Shown here one piece after another: positions 31,779 to 40,600 of a stretch of 64,000 nucleotides of DNA. Both the position numbers and the translations under genes were made by a program. The stretch comes from Oscillospiraceae bacterium. GTDB lineage: Bacteria > Bacillota > Clostridia > Oscillospirales > Ruminococcaceae. How positions within the stretch are numbered: position 1 is the first letter of the stretch; each line of letters begins with the position of its first letter. The notes beneath the pieces are model-generated. The model was not told the origin of the DNA. It made no database searches and worked only from the letters and a program-made list of their open reading frames with translations. The DNA is taken from the NCBI GenBank assembly GCA_017466865.1, contig JAFTTI010000021.1:186001-250000 (forward strand). The letters run 5' to 3'.

Positions 31779-33599
31779 ATGGTAAGAGAGGATTTACGCA
31801 ATATCGCGATTATTGCCCATGTTGACCATGGCAAGACAACCCTCGTAGACGAAATGCTCAAACAGAGCGGAACATTCCGTGATAATCAGTCCGTAGCAGA
31901 GAGAGTTATGGACAGCAACGACATCGAAAGAGAAAGAGGAATTACAATCCTCGCTAAAAACACATCTGTTTATTATAATGATGTAAAAATCAATCTTATC
32001 GACACTCCCGGACACGCAGATTTTGGTGGCGAAGTTGAGCGTGTTCTTAAAATGGTTGACGGCGTTGTTCTTCTTGTCGATGCCGCAGAAGGCCCTATGC
32101 CCCAGACAAGATTTGTAACACAGAAAGCCATTGAACTCGGTCTTAAACTTATAGTAGTTGTAAATAAAATCGACAGACCCGATGCCCGTCTTGATGAAAT
32201 CGGCGATGAAGTTTTAGAACTTCTTTTAGACCTTGACGCTTCAGAAGAACAGATCGAAAGCCCAATCCTTTTCTGTTCGGGAAGATCAGGAACAGCATCA
32301 CTCAGTCAGTATGAAGCGGGAACAGACTTAAAACCCCTTTTTGATACAATTATATCACACATCCCCGCACCCGAAGGCGATGATGAAGGCCCTATGCAAA
32401 TGCTTGTTTCTTCTATCGACTATAACGATTATGTAGGAAGAATAGGTATCGGCAAAATCGAAAGAGGATGTATGAAGGTAAACCAGAATGTTATAGTAGG
32501 CGACTACCACGAAAGCAAAAAGCCCTATAACAGTAAGGTTGTAACAATGTATCAGATTGAAGGCCTTGTAAGACAGCCTGCCGAAACTGCGAAAGTAGGC
32601 GATATTGTCTGCATTTCAGGTATCGAAAACCTCACAATCGGCGATACAATCTGTGATGCTTCAGCTTATGAGCCTATTCCTTTCGTTAAAATCAGCGAAC
32701 CTACCGTTGAAATGACATTTTCAGTAAATGATTCTCCTTTTGCAGGAAGAGAAGGTAAATATGTAACATCCCGCCAGATAAGAGACCGTCTTTATAAAGA
32801 ACTTTTAAAGGATGTTTCTCTTCGCATTGAAGATACAGAAAACACAGACGCTTTAAGAGTTTTAGGAAGAGGCGAAATGCATCTCTCTATTCTCATTGAA
32901 AATATGAGAAGAGAAGGCTATGAACTTTCGGTTTCTCCTCCTCGTGTTCTTTATAAGGAAATCGACGGTGTAAGATGTGAACCTATCGAAAGACTCCTTA
33001 TCGATGTTCCCGAAGATTGTATGGGTTCTGTTATGGAAAAAATGGGTAACAGAAAGGCAGAACTCGTTAAAATGCATCCTCAGGGCTCAAGAATGAGAAT
33101 TGAATTTTTAATTCCTTCAAGATGCCTTTTCGGTTATAAGAGTGAATTTTTAACCGATACAAAGGGCGAAGGTATTATGAACAGCGTTTTCGATTGCTAT
33201 CAGGAATACAAGGGCGAAGTTCAGAGAAGAAACACAGGCTCACTCATAGCATTTGAAACAGGCGAAAGTATTACTTATGGTCTTTTCAATGCGCAGGAAA
33301 GAGGAACTCTCTTTATAGGCGCAGGTGTTCCTGTTTATGAGGGAATGGTAGTAGGTTCAAACCCCAAGGGCGATGACCTTGTAGTAAATGTCTGCAAGAG
33401 AAAACACCTCACAAATACAAGAGCGAGCGGAAGCGATGACGCACTCCGTCTTATCCCTCCCCGCAAACTCAGCCTTGAAGAAAGTCTTGAATTTATGGCT
33501 GATGATGAACTTCTCGAAGTTACACCAAAGTCTATAAGAATAAGAAAACAGATTCTCGATAACAACACGAGAGCAAAGGTAAACGCAAAAAACAAGTAA
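31779..33599 (+). CDS. typA: Translational GTPase TypA/BipA
   Basis: The 606-residue ribosome-associated GTPase is involved in stress adaptation and 50S assembly. It shows the P-loop AHVDHGKTT, switch block RERGITILAKN, G3 DTPGHADFGGEVERVL and G4 NKIDRPDAR, then EF-G-like domains and the BipA-specific C-terminal domain with RLIPPRKLSLEESLEFM. The length is normal. AGGTAGG lies upstream of ATG 31779. An acetyltransferase gene follows after 23 bases. Confidence 0.96.
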   Translation: MVREDLRNIAIIAHVDHGKTTLVDEMLKQSGTFRDNQSVAERVMDSNDIERERGITILAKNTSVYYNDVKINLIDTPGHADFGGEVERVLKMVDGVVLLVDAAEGPMPQTRFVTQKAIELGLKLIVVVNKIDRPDARLDEIGDEVLELLLDLDASEEQIESPILFCSGRSGTASLSQYEAGTDLKPLFDTIISHIPAPEGDDEGPMQMLVSSIDYNDYVGRIGIGKIERGCMKVNQNVIVGDYHESKKPYNSKVVTMYQIEGLVRQPAETAKVGDIVCISGIENLTIGDTICDASAYEPIPFVKISEPTVEMTFSVNDSPFAGREGKYVTSRQIRDRLYKELLKDVSLRIEDTENTDALRVLGRGEMHLSILIENMRREGYELSVSPPRVLYKEIDGVRCEPIERLLIDVPEDCMGSVMEKMGNRKAELVKMHPQGSRMRIEFLIPSRCLFGYKSEFLTDTKGEGIMNSVFDCYQEYKGEVQRRNTGSLIAFETGESITYGLFNAQERGTLFIGAGVPVYEGMVVGSNPKGDDLVVNVCKRKHLTNTRASGSDDALRLIPPRKLSLEESLEFMADDELLEVTPKSIRIRKQILDNNTRAKVNAKNK

Positions 33600-33622
33600 T
33601 CTAAGAAAGGGGCAAAAGGAAT

Positions 33623-34381
33623 ATGATGTCGTTCAGAAACGATATGCTTGAGGCTGCTGCTATGCAGTTGGCGCTCGATATGTCCTGTCGCCCCGAAGAT
33701 TTTTTAAGTATCAAGAATACGGTAACATATTCCTCTCTCCTTTCGGGGAGGAGGATTTTCCGTAATGAGAAGGATTTTTTTCGTATAGCATCGTTCGGTG
33801 ACGGTGCGGTTGCTACTGTTTCAGAAGAAATCTACCCTTTCGCGAAAGACCTTTTGGGTAGCGTTAAAGGAATAGAACTTTTTGATGCAAAGGCTATTTT
33901 TCATATAAATCGTGAACTCAGTAAACACGGAAAGGCAATAGGCAGTTTCAATCAGTATTATCTTCCTGTTTCACCTTATTATTACCCCGATTTAGGTGGA
34001 TACAGAATAAAGGTTTATGATGAAGAGGCTATTCCTTCTCTTTATGATGACAAGCGTTTTTCAAACGCACTTATGTATGAAAACAAACTCGGAAGGCACG
34101 ATGTTATAGCAACCTGCGCTATGGACGGGAACAAGATTTACGGCATAGCAGGTGCATCAAATGACAGCGAAAGATTCTGGCAGATAGGAATAGATGTTCT
34201 CCCTGAATACAGAGGAAGAGGAATCGCAACAATGCTTGTTTCGGCACTTACAAAAGAAATTCTTATGCGTGGTGTTATTCCGTATTACGGAACATGGTGG
34301 TCTAATATCGCATCGAGAAATGTTGCAAGAAAAGCAGGTTATTATCCCGCTTGGGTTGAAATGACAGCTGTCGATATGTAA
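33623..34381 (+). CDS. GNAT family N-acetyltransferase
   Basis: The 252-residue protein carries a C-terminal GNAT acetyl-CoA fold (about 135-250) with the motif A region IDVLPEYRGRGIATMLVSAL. The N-terminal half (1-130) is a separate domain seen in Clostridial GNAT proteins of this length. The acceptor is unknown. The start is ATG 33623 (ATG 33626 also possible) after AAGGGGCAAAAGG. It probably shares the typA transcript. Confidence 0.85.
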   Translation: MMSFRNDMLEAAAMQLALDMSCRPEDFLSIKNTVTYSSLLSGRRIFRNEKDFFRIASFGDGAVATVSEEIYPFAKDLLGSVKGIELFDAKAIFHINRELSKHGKAIGSFNQYYLPVSPYYYPDLGGYRIKVYDEEAIPSLYDDKRFSNALMYENKLGRHDVIATCAMDGNKIYGIAGASNDSERFWQIGIDVLPEYRGRGIATMLVSALTKEILMRGVIPYYGTWWSNIASRNVARKAGYYPAWVEMTAVDM

Positions 34382-34400
34382 TAACGAATATAAAATTCAC

Positions 34401-34464
34401 AAAGTTGTACGCCGGATAGTGAATTTTGGCGGAAAAATAGCGAAAATCTGATAAAGTTGTACGC
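34401..34464 (+). repeat. Twelve-base direct repeats with two hairpins
   Basis: AAAGTTGTACGC occurs at 34401-34412 and 34453-34464. The first lies in the loop of a 9-bp hairpin (34392-34427); the second is the left arm of the following terminator. Confidence 0.7.
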
Positions 34465-34488
34465 TTTTTGCGTATGACTTTATTTTTT
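34451..34488 (+). terminator. Terminator after the typA-acetyltransferase unit
   Basis: ATAAAGT..TACGC pairs with GCGTA..ACTTTAT around a T loop and is followed by TTTTTT. Confidence 0.78.
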
Positions 34489-34525
34489 GATTTTCAAAAC
34501 TCGTAAAATATTTTATATAAAATGC

Positions 34526-34554
34526 TTGACAAGTTATTAAAAAGATGTTACAAT
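34526..34554 (+). promoter_or_regulatory. Promoter of the ribbon-helix-helix/clpB operon
   Basis: TTGACA (34526-34531) and TACAAT (34549-34554) with a 17-bp spacer. I see no CIRCE element (TTAGCACTC-N9-GAGTGCTAA) here. Confidence 0.8.
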
Positions 34555-34577
34555 GTAGTCGAAACGGAGGAGAGAAA

Positions 34578-35240
34578 ATGAAAAAAAGCGTTTACAGCCT
34601 TGTGCTTTCAGATAATGTCGTAAGAGCGATTGATGATTTGGCTTATAAAATGGGAACAAATCGTTCTAACCTTATAAATAGTATTTTAGCGGAAAAAGTC
34701 TGCTATAAAACTCCCGAACAGGAAATAAGGGATATTTTTGACTATATGAAATCGGTTATGGATGAAAGTTTTCAGCTTCAGAGTCAGACATCAGACGCGA
34801 TGCTATCTTTCAGAAGTCAGTTGAGATATAAATACAGGCCGACAATAAGATATGAAGTGAAGCTTCTTAAAATTCCCGATGATGACGGAACTTTCGGGCT
34901 TTTGGGCGTTTCTTTCAGAACGCAGTCGGAAGAACTTTTGGGTAATCTTGATATGTTCTTTACCTGGTGGGAACAGTTTGAAAAAGAACTCTGCGATAAA
35001 TTTTTTGAAGGTGGAGTTGAATATATTTCTTCTTCGGGGAAACATATAAGAAAACTAAAGGTTTCAGATAAGGTCGATAACAACTCAAAGACCATAGGCA
35101 AGGCGATAAACGACTATGTAAACCTTGTTGATATTGCGATAAAGGAATATTTTTCAGAAAGTGAAAATCCGTTTATGGCAATGGGGAATGTAAGAAAAAG
35201 AGTTTTAAGCGGAGTAAATAACAACATAATTATAATATGA
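34578..35240 (+). CDS. Ribbon-helix-helix-like protein upstream of clpB
   Basis: The 220-residue protein has an N-terminal segment fitting a CopG/MetJ ribbon-helix-helix: a strand with VYSLVLSD, then helices around VVRAIDDLAYKMGTNRSNLI with the usual NRSxLI turn (about residues 1-45). The remaining 170 residues are a conserved-looking domain I do not recognise. ATG 34578 follows ACGGAGGAG. It ends 13 bases before clpB, so a role as regulator of that operon is plausible but unproven. Confidence 0.7.
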   Translation: MKKSVYSLVLSDNVVRAIDDLAYKMGTNRSNLINSILAEKVCYKTPEQEIRDIFDYMKSVMDESFQLQSQTSDAMLSFRSQLRYKYRPTIRYEVKLLKIPDDDGTFGLLGVSFRTQSEELLGNLDMFFTWWEQFEKELCDKFFEGGVEYISSSGKHIRKLKVSDKVDNNSKTIGKAINDYVNLVDIAIKEYFSESENPFMAMGNVRKRVLSGVNNNIIII

Positions 35241-35253
35241 GGAGGTTTTCATT

Positions 35254-37851
35254 ATGAACGCACAGAAACTTACAAGAAAATCACTCGAGGCAATACAATC
35301 AGCGCAGAATACTGTAACTGAATATCAGAACAACGCTATTACGCCTGAACATATTACCTACGCACTTTTAATACAAGAAAACGGTCTTATAGGCGGACTT
35401 TTAAGAAAGATGAATATCGAACTTTCTGCGATAACAACATCTGTTTTAAACCTTATTTCTGCTATGCCTAAAATTTCGGGAACAGCGAGAAGAAGCGGTG
35501 ATGCATATATCTCACCCGAGGCGGACAGAATACTCATTTCTGCTGAAAAGATAGCAGACAATATGAAGGATGAATTTGTTTCGGTTGAACATATTTTTAT
35601 CTCGATTATTGAAAATGCAGAAGGGAAACTCAAAGAAATTTTCGGTGCTTTTTCCATCGATAAAAACACATTTTTAAAGGCACTTATGGAGGTTCGCGGC
35701 AACACAAGAGTTACAAACGAAAGCCCTGAAGAAACCTATGATGTTTTAACAAAATACGGTCAGGAACTTGTATCTCTTGCAAGAAACAACAAGCTTGACC
35801 CCGTTATCGGAAGAGACGCCGAAATCAGAAATGTTATAAGAATTCTCTCAAGAAAAACGAAGAACAACCCTGTTTTAATAGGCGAACCCGGTGTTGGTAA
35901 AACGGCTATTGCTGAAGGACTTGCGCAGAGAATTGTTGCGGGGGATGTTCCTGACAGTCTTAAAGACAGAAAGGTATTTTCACTCGATTTGGGTGCACTT
36001 GTTGCGGGTGCTAAATACAGAGGCGAGTTTGAAGAAAGACTTAAGGCTGTTCTTTCTGAAATAAAGAAAAGCGAAGGCGGAATTATCCTTTTTATCGACG
36101 AACTCCACACAATAGTGGGTGCCGGAAAGACAGACGGTGCTATGGATGCGGGTAATCTTTTAAAGCCTATGCTTGCGAGAGGTGAACTTCATTGTATAGG
36201 TGCTACAACGCTTAATGAATATCGTCAGTATATCGAAAAGGATGCGGCACTTGAAAGAAGATTCCAGCCCGTTATCGTTTCAGAGCCTACTGTCGAGGAT
36301 ACAATCTCAATTTTAAGAGGTCTTAAAGAAAGATATGAGGTATTCCACGGCGTTAAGATAAGCGACAATGCGCTTATTGCTGCGGCTACCTTATCGGACA
36401 GATACATCACAGACAGATTTCTGCCTGACAAGGCTATTGATCTTATCGACGAGGCTTGTGCTTTAATAAGAACAGAAATCGACTCTATGCCGACAGAACT
36501 TGATGAAATTTCGAGAAAGATAATTCAGCACGAAATTGAAGAAGCCGCGCTTAAAAAAGAAAGCGATAATCTTTCTATAGAACATCTTAATGAGGTAAGA
36601 AAAGAGCTTTCGGAAATGAGAAGCGTTTTCAACGAAATGAAGGCAAGATGGGAAAACGAAAAGAACGCTATTTCTAAGGTTCAGAAACTCAGGGAAGAAA
36701 TCGAAAAGGTTAATGCCGATATGGCGAAAGCCGAAAGGGAATACGACCTTAACAAAGCCGCCGAACTCAAATACGGCAGACTTCCTGAACTGAGCAAACA
36801 GCTTTCAGAAGAAGAAAAAATCGCTGAAAAGGCAAAGAGCGGAAATTCACTTTTAAGAGATAAGGTTACTGATGAAGAAATTGCAAGAATTATCTGCCGT
36901 TGGACAGGTATTCCCGTTGCAAAACTTATGGAAGGCGAAAGAGAAAAACTTTTATCGCTTGACAAAGTTCTTCATGAAAGAGTTATCGGTCAGGATGAGG
37001 CTGTTGAGAAAGTTAGCGAGGCTATACTTCGTTCAAGAGCAGGAATAAAAGATCCTGACAGACCGATAGGTTCGTTTCTTTTCTTAGGCCCTACGGGCGT
37101 TGGAAAGACGGAACTTGCGAAAGCACTTGCTGAAACACTTTTTGATGATGAAAAGAACATTGTAAGAATAGATATGAGTGAATATATGGAGAAATACAGC
37201 GTCAGCAGACTTATAGGTGCCCCTCCCGGATACATCGGATACGAAGAAGGCGGACAACTCACTGAAGCTGTAAGAAGAAAGCCTTATTCGGTTGTTCTTC
37301 TTGATGAGGTTGAAAAGGCGCATCCCGATGTTTTCAATATTCTTTTACAGGTTCTTGATGACGGAAGAATTACCGACTCGCAGGGAAGAACGGTTGACTT
37401 TAAAAATACTGTTATCATCCTTACATCAAATCTCGGTTCACATTATATCCTTGAGGGGATAGATGAAAACGGAGAGATAAATGATGACGCGAGAGATAGC
37501 GTTGACGCACTTTTAAAACAGCAGTTCAGACCTGAATTTTTAAATCGTCTTGACGAGATAGTTTTCTATAAACCTCTTACAAAGAAAGAAATTTATGGCA
37601 TTGTTGACCTTATGCTTTCTGATCTCCAGAAACGCCTTAAGGACAAGCAGGTTTATATTGAGGTCAGCGAAAAAGCGAAGGAATATATCGTTGAAGAAGG
37701 TTATGACGCAAACTATGGTGCAAGACCTTTGAGAAGATTTATTCAGAGAAAGGCAGAAACTTTAATCGCAAAGAAACTCATTGCTGATGATGTTCTGGCG
37801 GGAACTATCTTAAAACTCGATTTTGACGGAGAAAAACTTTTTATAGAATAA
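35254..37851 (+). CDS. clpB: Chaperone disaggregase ClpB
   Basis: The 865-residue hexameric AAA+ ATPase extracts proteins from aggregates with DnaK. It has the Clp N-domain (1-145), NBD1 with [13 protein letters not shown] near 210, a long coiled-coil M-domain (about 410-530) that identifies ClpB rather than ClpC/ClpE, and NBD2 with [13 protein letters not shown] near 610 plus the C-terminal D2-small domain. TGAGGAGG precedes ATG 35254. It is co-transcribed with a ribbon-helix-helix protein instead of lying under a visible CIRCE operator. Confidence 0.96.
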   Translation: MNAQKLTRKSLEAIQSAQNTVTEYQNNAITPEHITYALLIQENGLIGGLLRKMNIELSAITTSVLNLISAMPKISGTARRSGDAYISPEADRILISAEKIADNMKDEFVSVEHIFISIIENAEGKLKEIFGAFSIDKNTFLKALMEVRGNTRVTNESPEETYDVLTKYGQELVSLARNNKLDPVIGRDAEIRNVIRILSRKTKNNPVLIGEPGVGKTAIAEGLAQRIVAGDVPDSLKDRKVFSLDLGALVAGAKYRGEFEERLKAVLSEIKKSEGGIILFIDELHTIVGAGKTDGAMDAGNLLKPMLARGELHCIGATTLNEYRQYIEKDAALERRFQPVIVSEPTVEDTISILRGLKERYEVFHGVKISDNALIAAATLSDRYITDRFLPDKAIDLIDEACALIRTEIDSMPTELDEISRKIIQHEIEEAALKKESDNLSIEHLNEVRKELSEMRSVFNEMKARWENEKNAISKVQKLREEIEKVNADMAKAEREYDLNKAAELKYGRLPELSKQLSEEEKIAEKAKSGNSLLRDKVTDEEIARIICRWTGIPVAKLMEGEREKLLSLDKVLHERVIGQDEAVEKVSEAILRSRAGIKDPDRPIGSFLFLGPTGVGKTELAKALAETLFDDEKNIVRIDMSEYMEKYSVSRLIGAPPGYIGYEEGGQLTEAVRRKPYSVVLLDEVEKAHPDVFNILLQVLDDGRITDSQGRTVDFKNTVIILTSNLGSHYILEGIDENGEINDDARDSVDALLKQQFRPEFLNRLDEIVFYKPLTKKEIYGIVDLMLSDLQKRLKDKQVYIEVSEKAKEYIVEEGYDANYGARPLRRFIQRKAETLIAKKLIADDVLAGTILKLDFDGEKLFIE

Positions 37852-37888
37852 AAAATTCCCGACAGAGATTTTCTGTCGGGAATTTTAT
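37852..37888. terminator. Bidirectional terminator between clpB and the PstS-like gene
   Basis: AAAATTCCCGACAGA pairs with TCTGTCGGGAATTTT, with A and T runs on both sides. Confidence 0.9.
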
Positions 37889-37889
37889 T

Positions 37890-38852
37890 TTAGTAAGGAA
37901 CATAGCCTGTTTCTTCGATGATTTTCTTTCCCTCATCGGAGAGGAGAAAGTCTATGACTTTTTTGACATTTTCGTTATCGTTGTCTTTTCTGTAAACTGC
38001 ATAAAAATCAGCGACAACAGGATAACTTTTATTTGAGATATTTTCTTTATCGGGATAAATGCCATTAATGGAAAGAATTTTTATTCCACCGTTTTCTGCG
38101 ACATCCTCAACATAAAATCTGAAAGAAAATCCTATTGAACGCCCTAAAAAACCTAAGGGGTTTGATTTCATTTCTGTTCCCTTCATAAAAGCTTTCATTG
38201 TTGACTGGCTACCGCTGTTTTCAAGTCGCTTTGTCGGGTTTATGGGTAAGAATTCTCCGCCGACAGCTGACCAGTTTGTTATTTCGCCTGAATAGATTTT
38301 ACGGATTTCATCGGTTGAAAGGTCGGAAACTATGTTTTCTTTATTGACTATAAAAACAAATGCTTCTTTTCCTATGGGGACAAGTTCGAGCTCGACGCCT
38401 TTTTCTTTTGCATAAGCCATCTGACTTTCAGAGGGGTGTGCTGTAAGGAAAATATCTGTGTCGCCATCGACAACGGCTGTGAAACCACGGATTGTATTTT
38501 TCATCTGAACAGAACTTTCTTCTGAAAATTCGCCATCAGAAAAAGAAACCGAGTTTTCGGGATAAATAGAATATGCCACCGCCGAATAGATGGGGTAGAG
38601 CGCTTCTGAACCATCTAAAACGGGGATATTTTCTGTTATTTCAAGGGAAGAATCTATCCTTACAATATCTGAATTTTCATCAAAGGGGAGATATTTTTCG
38701 ACAGAGATTGTTTTTGGCTCTGAGGGGGAAAGTTCCTTTGCGGGAAGGCAGGGCTTTGTGAACAGAGAGAAAATAATCAGATTAAAAGAAATAAAAAATG
38801 CTGAAATCCCTGCTATCAGAAGAAGCTGAAAAATAAGTTTTTTCTTATTCAT
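37890..38852 (-). CDS. Membrane-anchored PstS-like substrate-binding protein
   Basis: The 320-residue protein has an N-terminal membrane helix (about 7-31) and an extracellular PBP-like domain typical of phosphate-binding PstS proteins (LDGSEALYPIYSAVAYSIYP, IYSGEITNWSAVGGE, RLENSGSQSTMKAFM, and the C-terminal VIDFLLSDEGKKIIEETGYV). There is no lipobox at the usual place; it appears held by the helix. No pst permease or ATPase genes accompany it. Instead it ends an operon of three tiny membrane proteins. GGGAGG precedes ATG 38852. It may sense phosphate or another anion rather than feed a transporter; that is inference. Confidence 0.8.
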   Translation of the reverse strand: MNKKKLIFQLLLIAGISAFFISFNLIIFSLFTKPCLPAKELSPSEPKTISVEKYLPFDENSDIVRIDSSLEITENIPVLDGSEALYPIYSAVAYSIYPENSVSFSDGEFSEESSVQMKNTIRGFTAVVDGDTDIFLTAHPSESQMAYAKEKGVELELVPIGKEAFVFIVNKENIVSDLSTDEIRKIYSGEITNWSAVGGEFLPINPTKRLENSGSQSTMKAFMKGTEMKSNPLGFLGRSIGFSFRFYVEDVAENGGIKILSINGIYPDKENISNKSYPVVADFYAVYRKDNDNENVKKVIDFLLSDEGKKIIEETGYVPY

Positions 38853-38855
38853 AGG

Positions 38856-38993
38856 CTACCTCCCGTTTGAAATGAAGGTTGTTACCGAACATTCGCCATA
38901 AAGAATAATGGTTATGACAACAAGGGCGATTGTTGAGATAATGCCTATAGAAACAAGGGCAATTATTATTTTAAGAAAAAGTCTATCATCCAT
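38856..38993 (-). CDS. Tiny membrane protein (45 aa)
   Basis: The translation runs MDDRLFLKIIIALVSIGIIS and on to a short polar tail, giving a single membrane helix (about 7-32) and the C-terminal GECSVTTFISNGR. ATG 38993 follows AAGGTGAG, and the stop is 3 bases before the PstS-like gene. Tight packing between two other genes and a good ribosome-binding site support it as real. I do not recognise the family. Confidence 0.62.
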   Translation of the reverse strand: MDDRLFLKIIIALVSIGIISTIALVVITIILYGECSVTTFISNGR

Positions 38994-39002
38994 AAACTCA
39001 CC

Positions 39003-39221
39003 TTACATATACATTATAGCCGACATCATAAGAACAGCGAGAGATATGAGGGCTAATAAGACAATGCCCAAAATTATTGATGTTATTATGATTGCGATTT
39101 TGAGTTTTTTTCTTTTTGTGTCATCGCCTTTTGCTTTTGCAAAAAGAACTATCTCTATTATGAGAAAAAATAAAGGGAGTGTTGTTAAAGCGGCTAATGC
39201 GAAAATTATTAACATTGTCAT
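39003..39221 (-). CDS. Small two-helix membrane protein (72 aa)
   Basis: Two hydrophobic segments (about 3-28 and 42-71) flank a basic turn AKAKGDDTKRKKLK. ATG 39221 follows AAGGAGG. It is similar in layout to the next gene (39235-39450), suggesting duplication. No motif indicates function. Confidence 0.7.
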   Translation of the reverse strand: MTMLIIFALAALTTLPLFFLIIEIVLFAKAKGDDTKRKKLKIAIIITSIILGIVLLALISLAVLMMSAIMYM

Positions 39222-39234
39222 ATTAAAATCCTCC

Positions 39235-39450
39235 TTATAAAGTAGCCAAAGCGTAGATAAAGTAGATACAATAAGCTATTACTGCAAGGGCGGGAATGGC
39301 TGCTATGACAGAAACTATTGTAAGCGCAATTTTATATGTTGTTTTTTCTGCTTTATCCTTTGTCTTAAAATACATAATCAGAAAAAATATTATGAAAGGG
39401 AGTGATATTGCGGAATCTATGCCTAAAATAAAAATTATCAGCAGTATCAT
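39235..39450 (-). CDS. Small two-helix membrane protein (71 aa)
   Basis: Two hydrophobic segments (about 2-27 and 40-70) flank FKTKDKAEKTTYK. ATG 39450 follows AAGGAGG. It is the first protein gene after tRNA-Leu; only about 40 bases, mostly a hairpin, separate them, leaving no room for a separate promoter. It probably heads the four-gene small-protein/PstS-like unit. Confidence 0.7.
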   Translation of the reverse strand: MILLIIFILGIDSAISLPFIIFFLIMYFKTKDKAEKTTYKIALTIVSVIAAIPALAVIAYCIYFIYALATL

Positions 39451-39472
39451 CTTATTCCTCCTTATATAAACA

Positions 39473-39503
39473 TAAAAGGCACAATACTAAGTACTGTGCC
39501 TTT
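39473..39503 (-). terminator. Weak terminator or attenuator after tRNA-Leu
   Basis: AAAGGCACA pairs with TGTGCCTTT. On the minus strand the stem is followed only by TATGTTTA, a poor T run, so partial read-through into the small-protein operon is likely. Confidence 0.55.
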
Positions 39504-39504
39504 A

Positions 39505-39591
39505 TGGTGCAGGAGATGGGACTTGAACCCACACAAGATTGCTCTCACAAGCACCTCAAGCTTGCGCGTCTGCCTATTCCGCCACCCCTGC
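39505..39591 (-). tRNA. tRNA-Leu (anticodon GAG)
   Basis: On the minus strand, the acceptor GCAGGGG pairs with CTCCTGC (one G-U) and is followed by ACCA. The anticodon loop TTGAGGT gives GAG, with a long variable arm. Confidence 0.95.
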
Positions 39592-39598
39592 GTGTTAT

Positions 39599-39621
39599 AA
39601 GCCGTCATTTCCGACGGCTTT
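39599..39621 (-). other. Hairpin in the tRNA-Leu 5' leader
   Basis: AAGCCGTC and GACGGCTT form an 8-bp stem directly upstream of the tRNA, between the promoter and the mature 5' end. Confidence 0.6.
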
Positions 39622-39624
39622 ATC

Positions 39625-39653
39625 ATTATATCACTCTTTTTTATGCTTGTCAA
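39625..39653 (-). promoter_or_regulatory. Promoter of tRNA-Leu and probably the downstream operon
   Basis: On the minus strand, TTGACA (39653-39648) and TATAAT (39630-39625) have a 17-bp spacer. Confidence 0.88.
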
Positions 39654-39672
39654 TACCTTTTTACAATTTTTT

Positions 39673-40461
39673 TTATTTTTTTATGTTTTTTAATTTTTTT
39701 CTTATATCGAAACGCTCACGAAGGTCGGAAAGAACGATATTATATTCGTGTGAACGCATTCGAGGAAAGGCACGGAGCACACGCTGTTGCCATACTGTTG
39801 TCTTTTCAGAAAGACGGTCATACTTTGCTTTGAGTTCCAAAACTTCATCGGAAAGGTTTTCGCCTATGGCATCTGACGCCATACGGAATCTTCTTCTGAG
39901 TTCATCGAGTTTCTGAAGTCGGTTATTAAGGTTTATGATAACGGCGATGGAAAGACCAAGGTCTGCCATAATGAGAATGAAAATGCACCACGCTATCGGA
40001 AGTCCTATTTTAACGGGAACAAAGGCAACGAATTTTTCAAGCGCGGGATGAACGACGTTCATAACGAGAACGCAGGCTATTCCCCACAAGAGAGAGTTTT
40101 TAAGGCATATATAACCTTTAAGGTTGAATTTTTCGTGAGAATAATCCCACCATGTATTATGAAAGATTTTTTCAAGGGTAAAGCCTATTAAAAATTCCCA
40201 AGAGGTTGTGAGTATTACAGAGCCTATAAACAAAAGGACGGCATTTTCTACAAGAGGAGTGAGCGCTATCAGGACAAAGACCATTCCGAACCCATAGATA
40301 GGGCAGATAGGCCCGTTTAAAAATCCTCTGTTATCGAAATAGCCCGTTTCTAAAGTCATATAAATAGTTTCTACAAACCAGCCTATTACCGAATAGATTG
40401 TGAAGAAACAGAACATCTGATAGACAGACCAGTCTGTTCCCAAAAAAGAAATTGTATCCAT
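39673..40461 (-). CDS. CmpB-family (PF06541-type) putative ABC transporter permease
   Basis: The 262-residue protein has about five hydrophobic segments and a charged C-terminal helix region (about 175-262). Blocks typical of this family are GWFVETIYMTLETGYFDNRG, LNGPICPIYGFG, TTSWEFLIGF and WWDYSHEKFNLKGYICLKNS. The family is often labelled ABC transporter permease without experimental proof, and no ATPase partner is nearby. TAAGGAG precedes ATG 40461. It is divergent from trmB. Confidence 0.8.
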   Translation of the reverse strand: MDTISFLGTDWSVYQMFCFFTIYSVIGWFVETIYMTLETGYFDNRGFLNGPICPIYGFGMVFVLIALTPLVENAVLLFIGSVILTTSWEFLIGFTLEKIFHNTWWDYSHEKFNLKGYICLKNSLLWGIACVLVMNVVHPALEKFVAFVPVKIGLPIAWCIFILIMADLGLSIAVIINLNNRLQKLDELRRRFRMASDAIGENLSDEVLELKAKYDRLSEKTTVWQQRVLRAFPRMRSHEYNIVLSDLRERFDIRKKLKNIKK

Positions 40462-40496
40462 TTTTTTCTCCTTAAGAAAATATGTTACCGAAATAA

Positions 40497-40525
40497 ATTA
40501 TATCAATATTCGCTCTTTCAGTCAA
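40497..40525 (-). promoter_or_regulatory. Promoter of the CmpB-family gene
   Basis: On the minus strand, TTGACT (40525-40520) and TATAAT (40502-40497) have a 17-bp spacer. Confidence 0.82.
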
Positions 40526-40532
40526 TATCGGG

Positions 40533-40561
40533 TTGAAAAAAATCTTTGGTTATGGTAAAAT
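40533..40561 (+). promoter_or_regulatory. Promoter of trmB
   Basis: TTGAAA (40533-40538) and TAAAAT (40556-40561) with a 17-bp spacer. Confidence 0.72.
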
Positions 40562-40600
40562 AAACTCTGTCAGTATTATATGAACGAGGAGATACTCTTT

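Noticed and set aside
34578..35240. Ribbon-helix-helix gene as the antitoxin of a toxin-antitoxin pair
   Set aside because: Its partner in the operon is the chaperone clpB, no toxin-like gene is adjacent and the protein is much longer than typical antitoxins.
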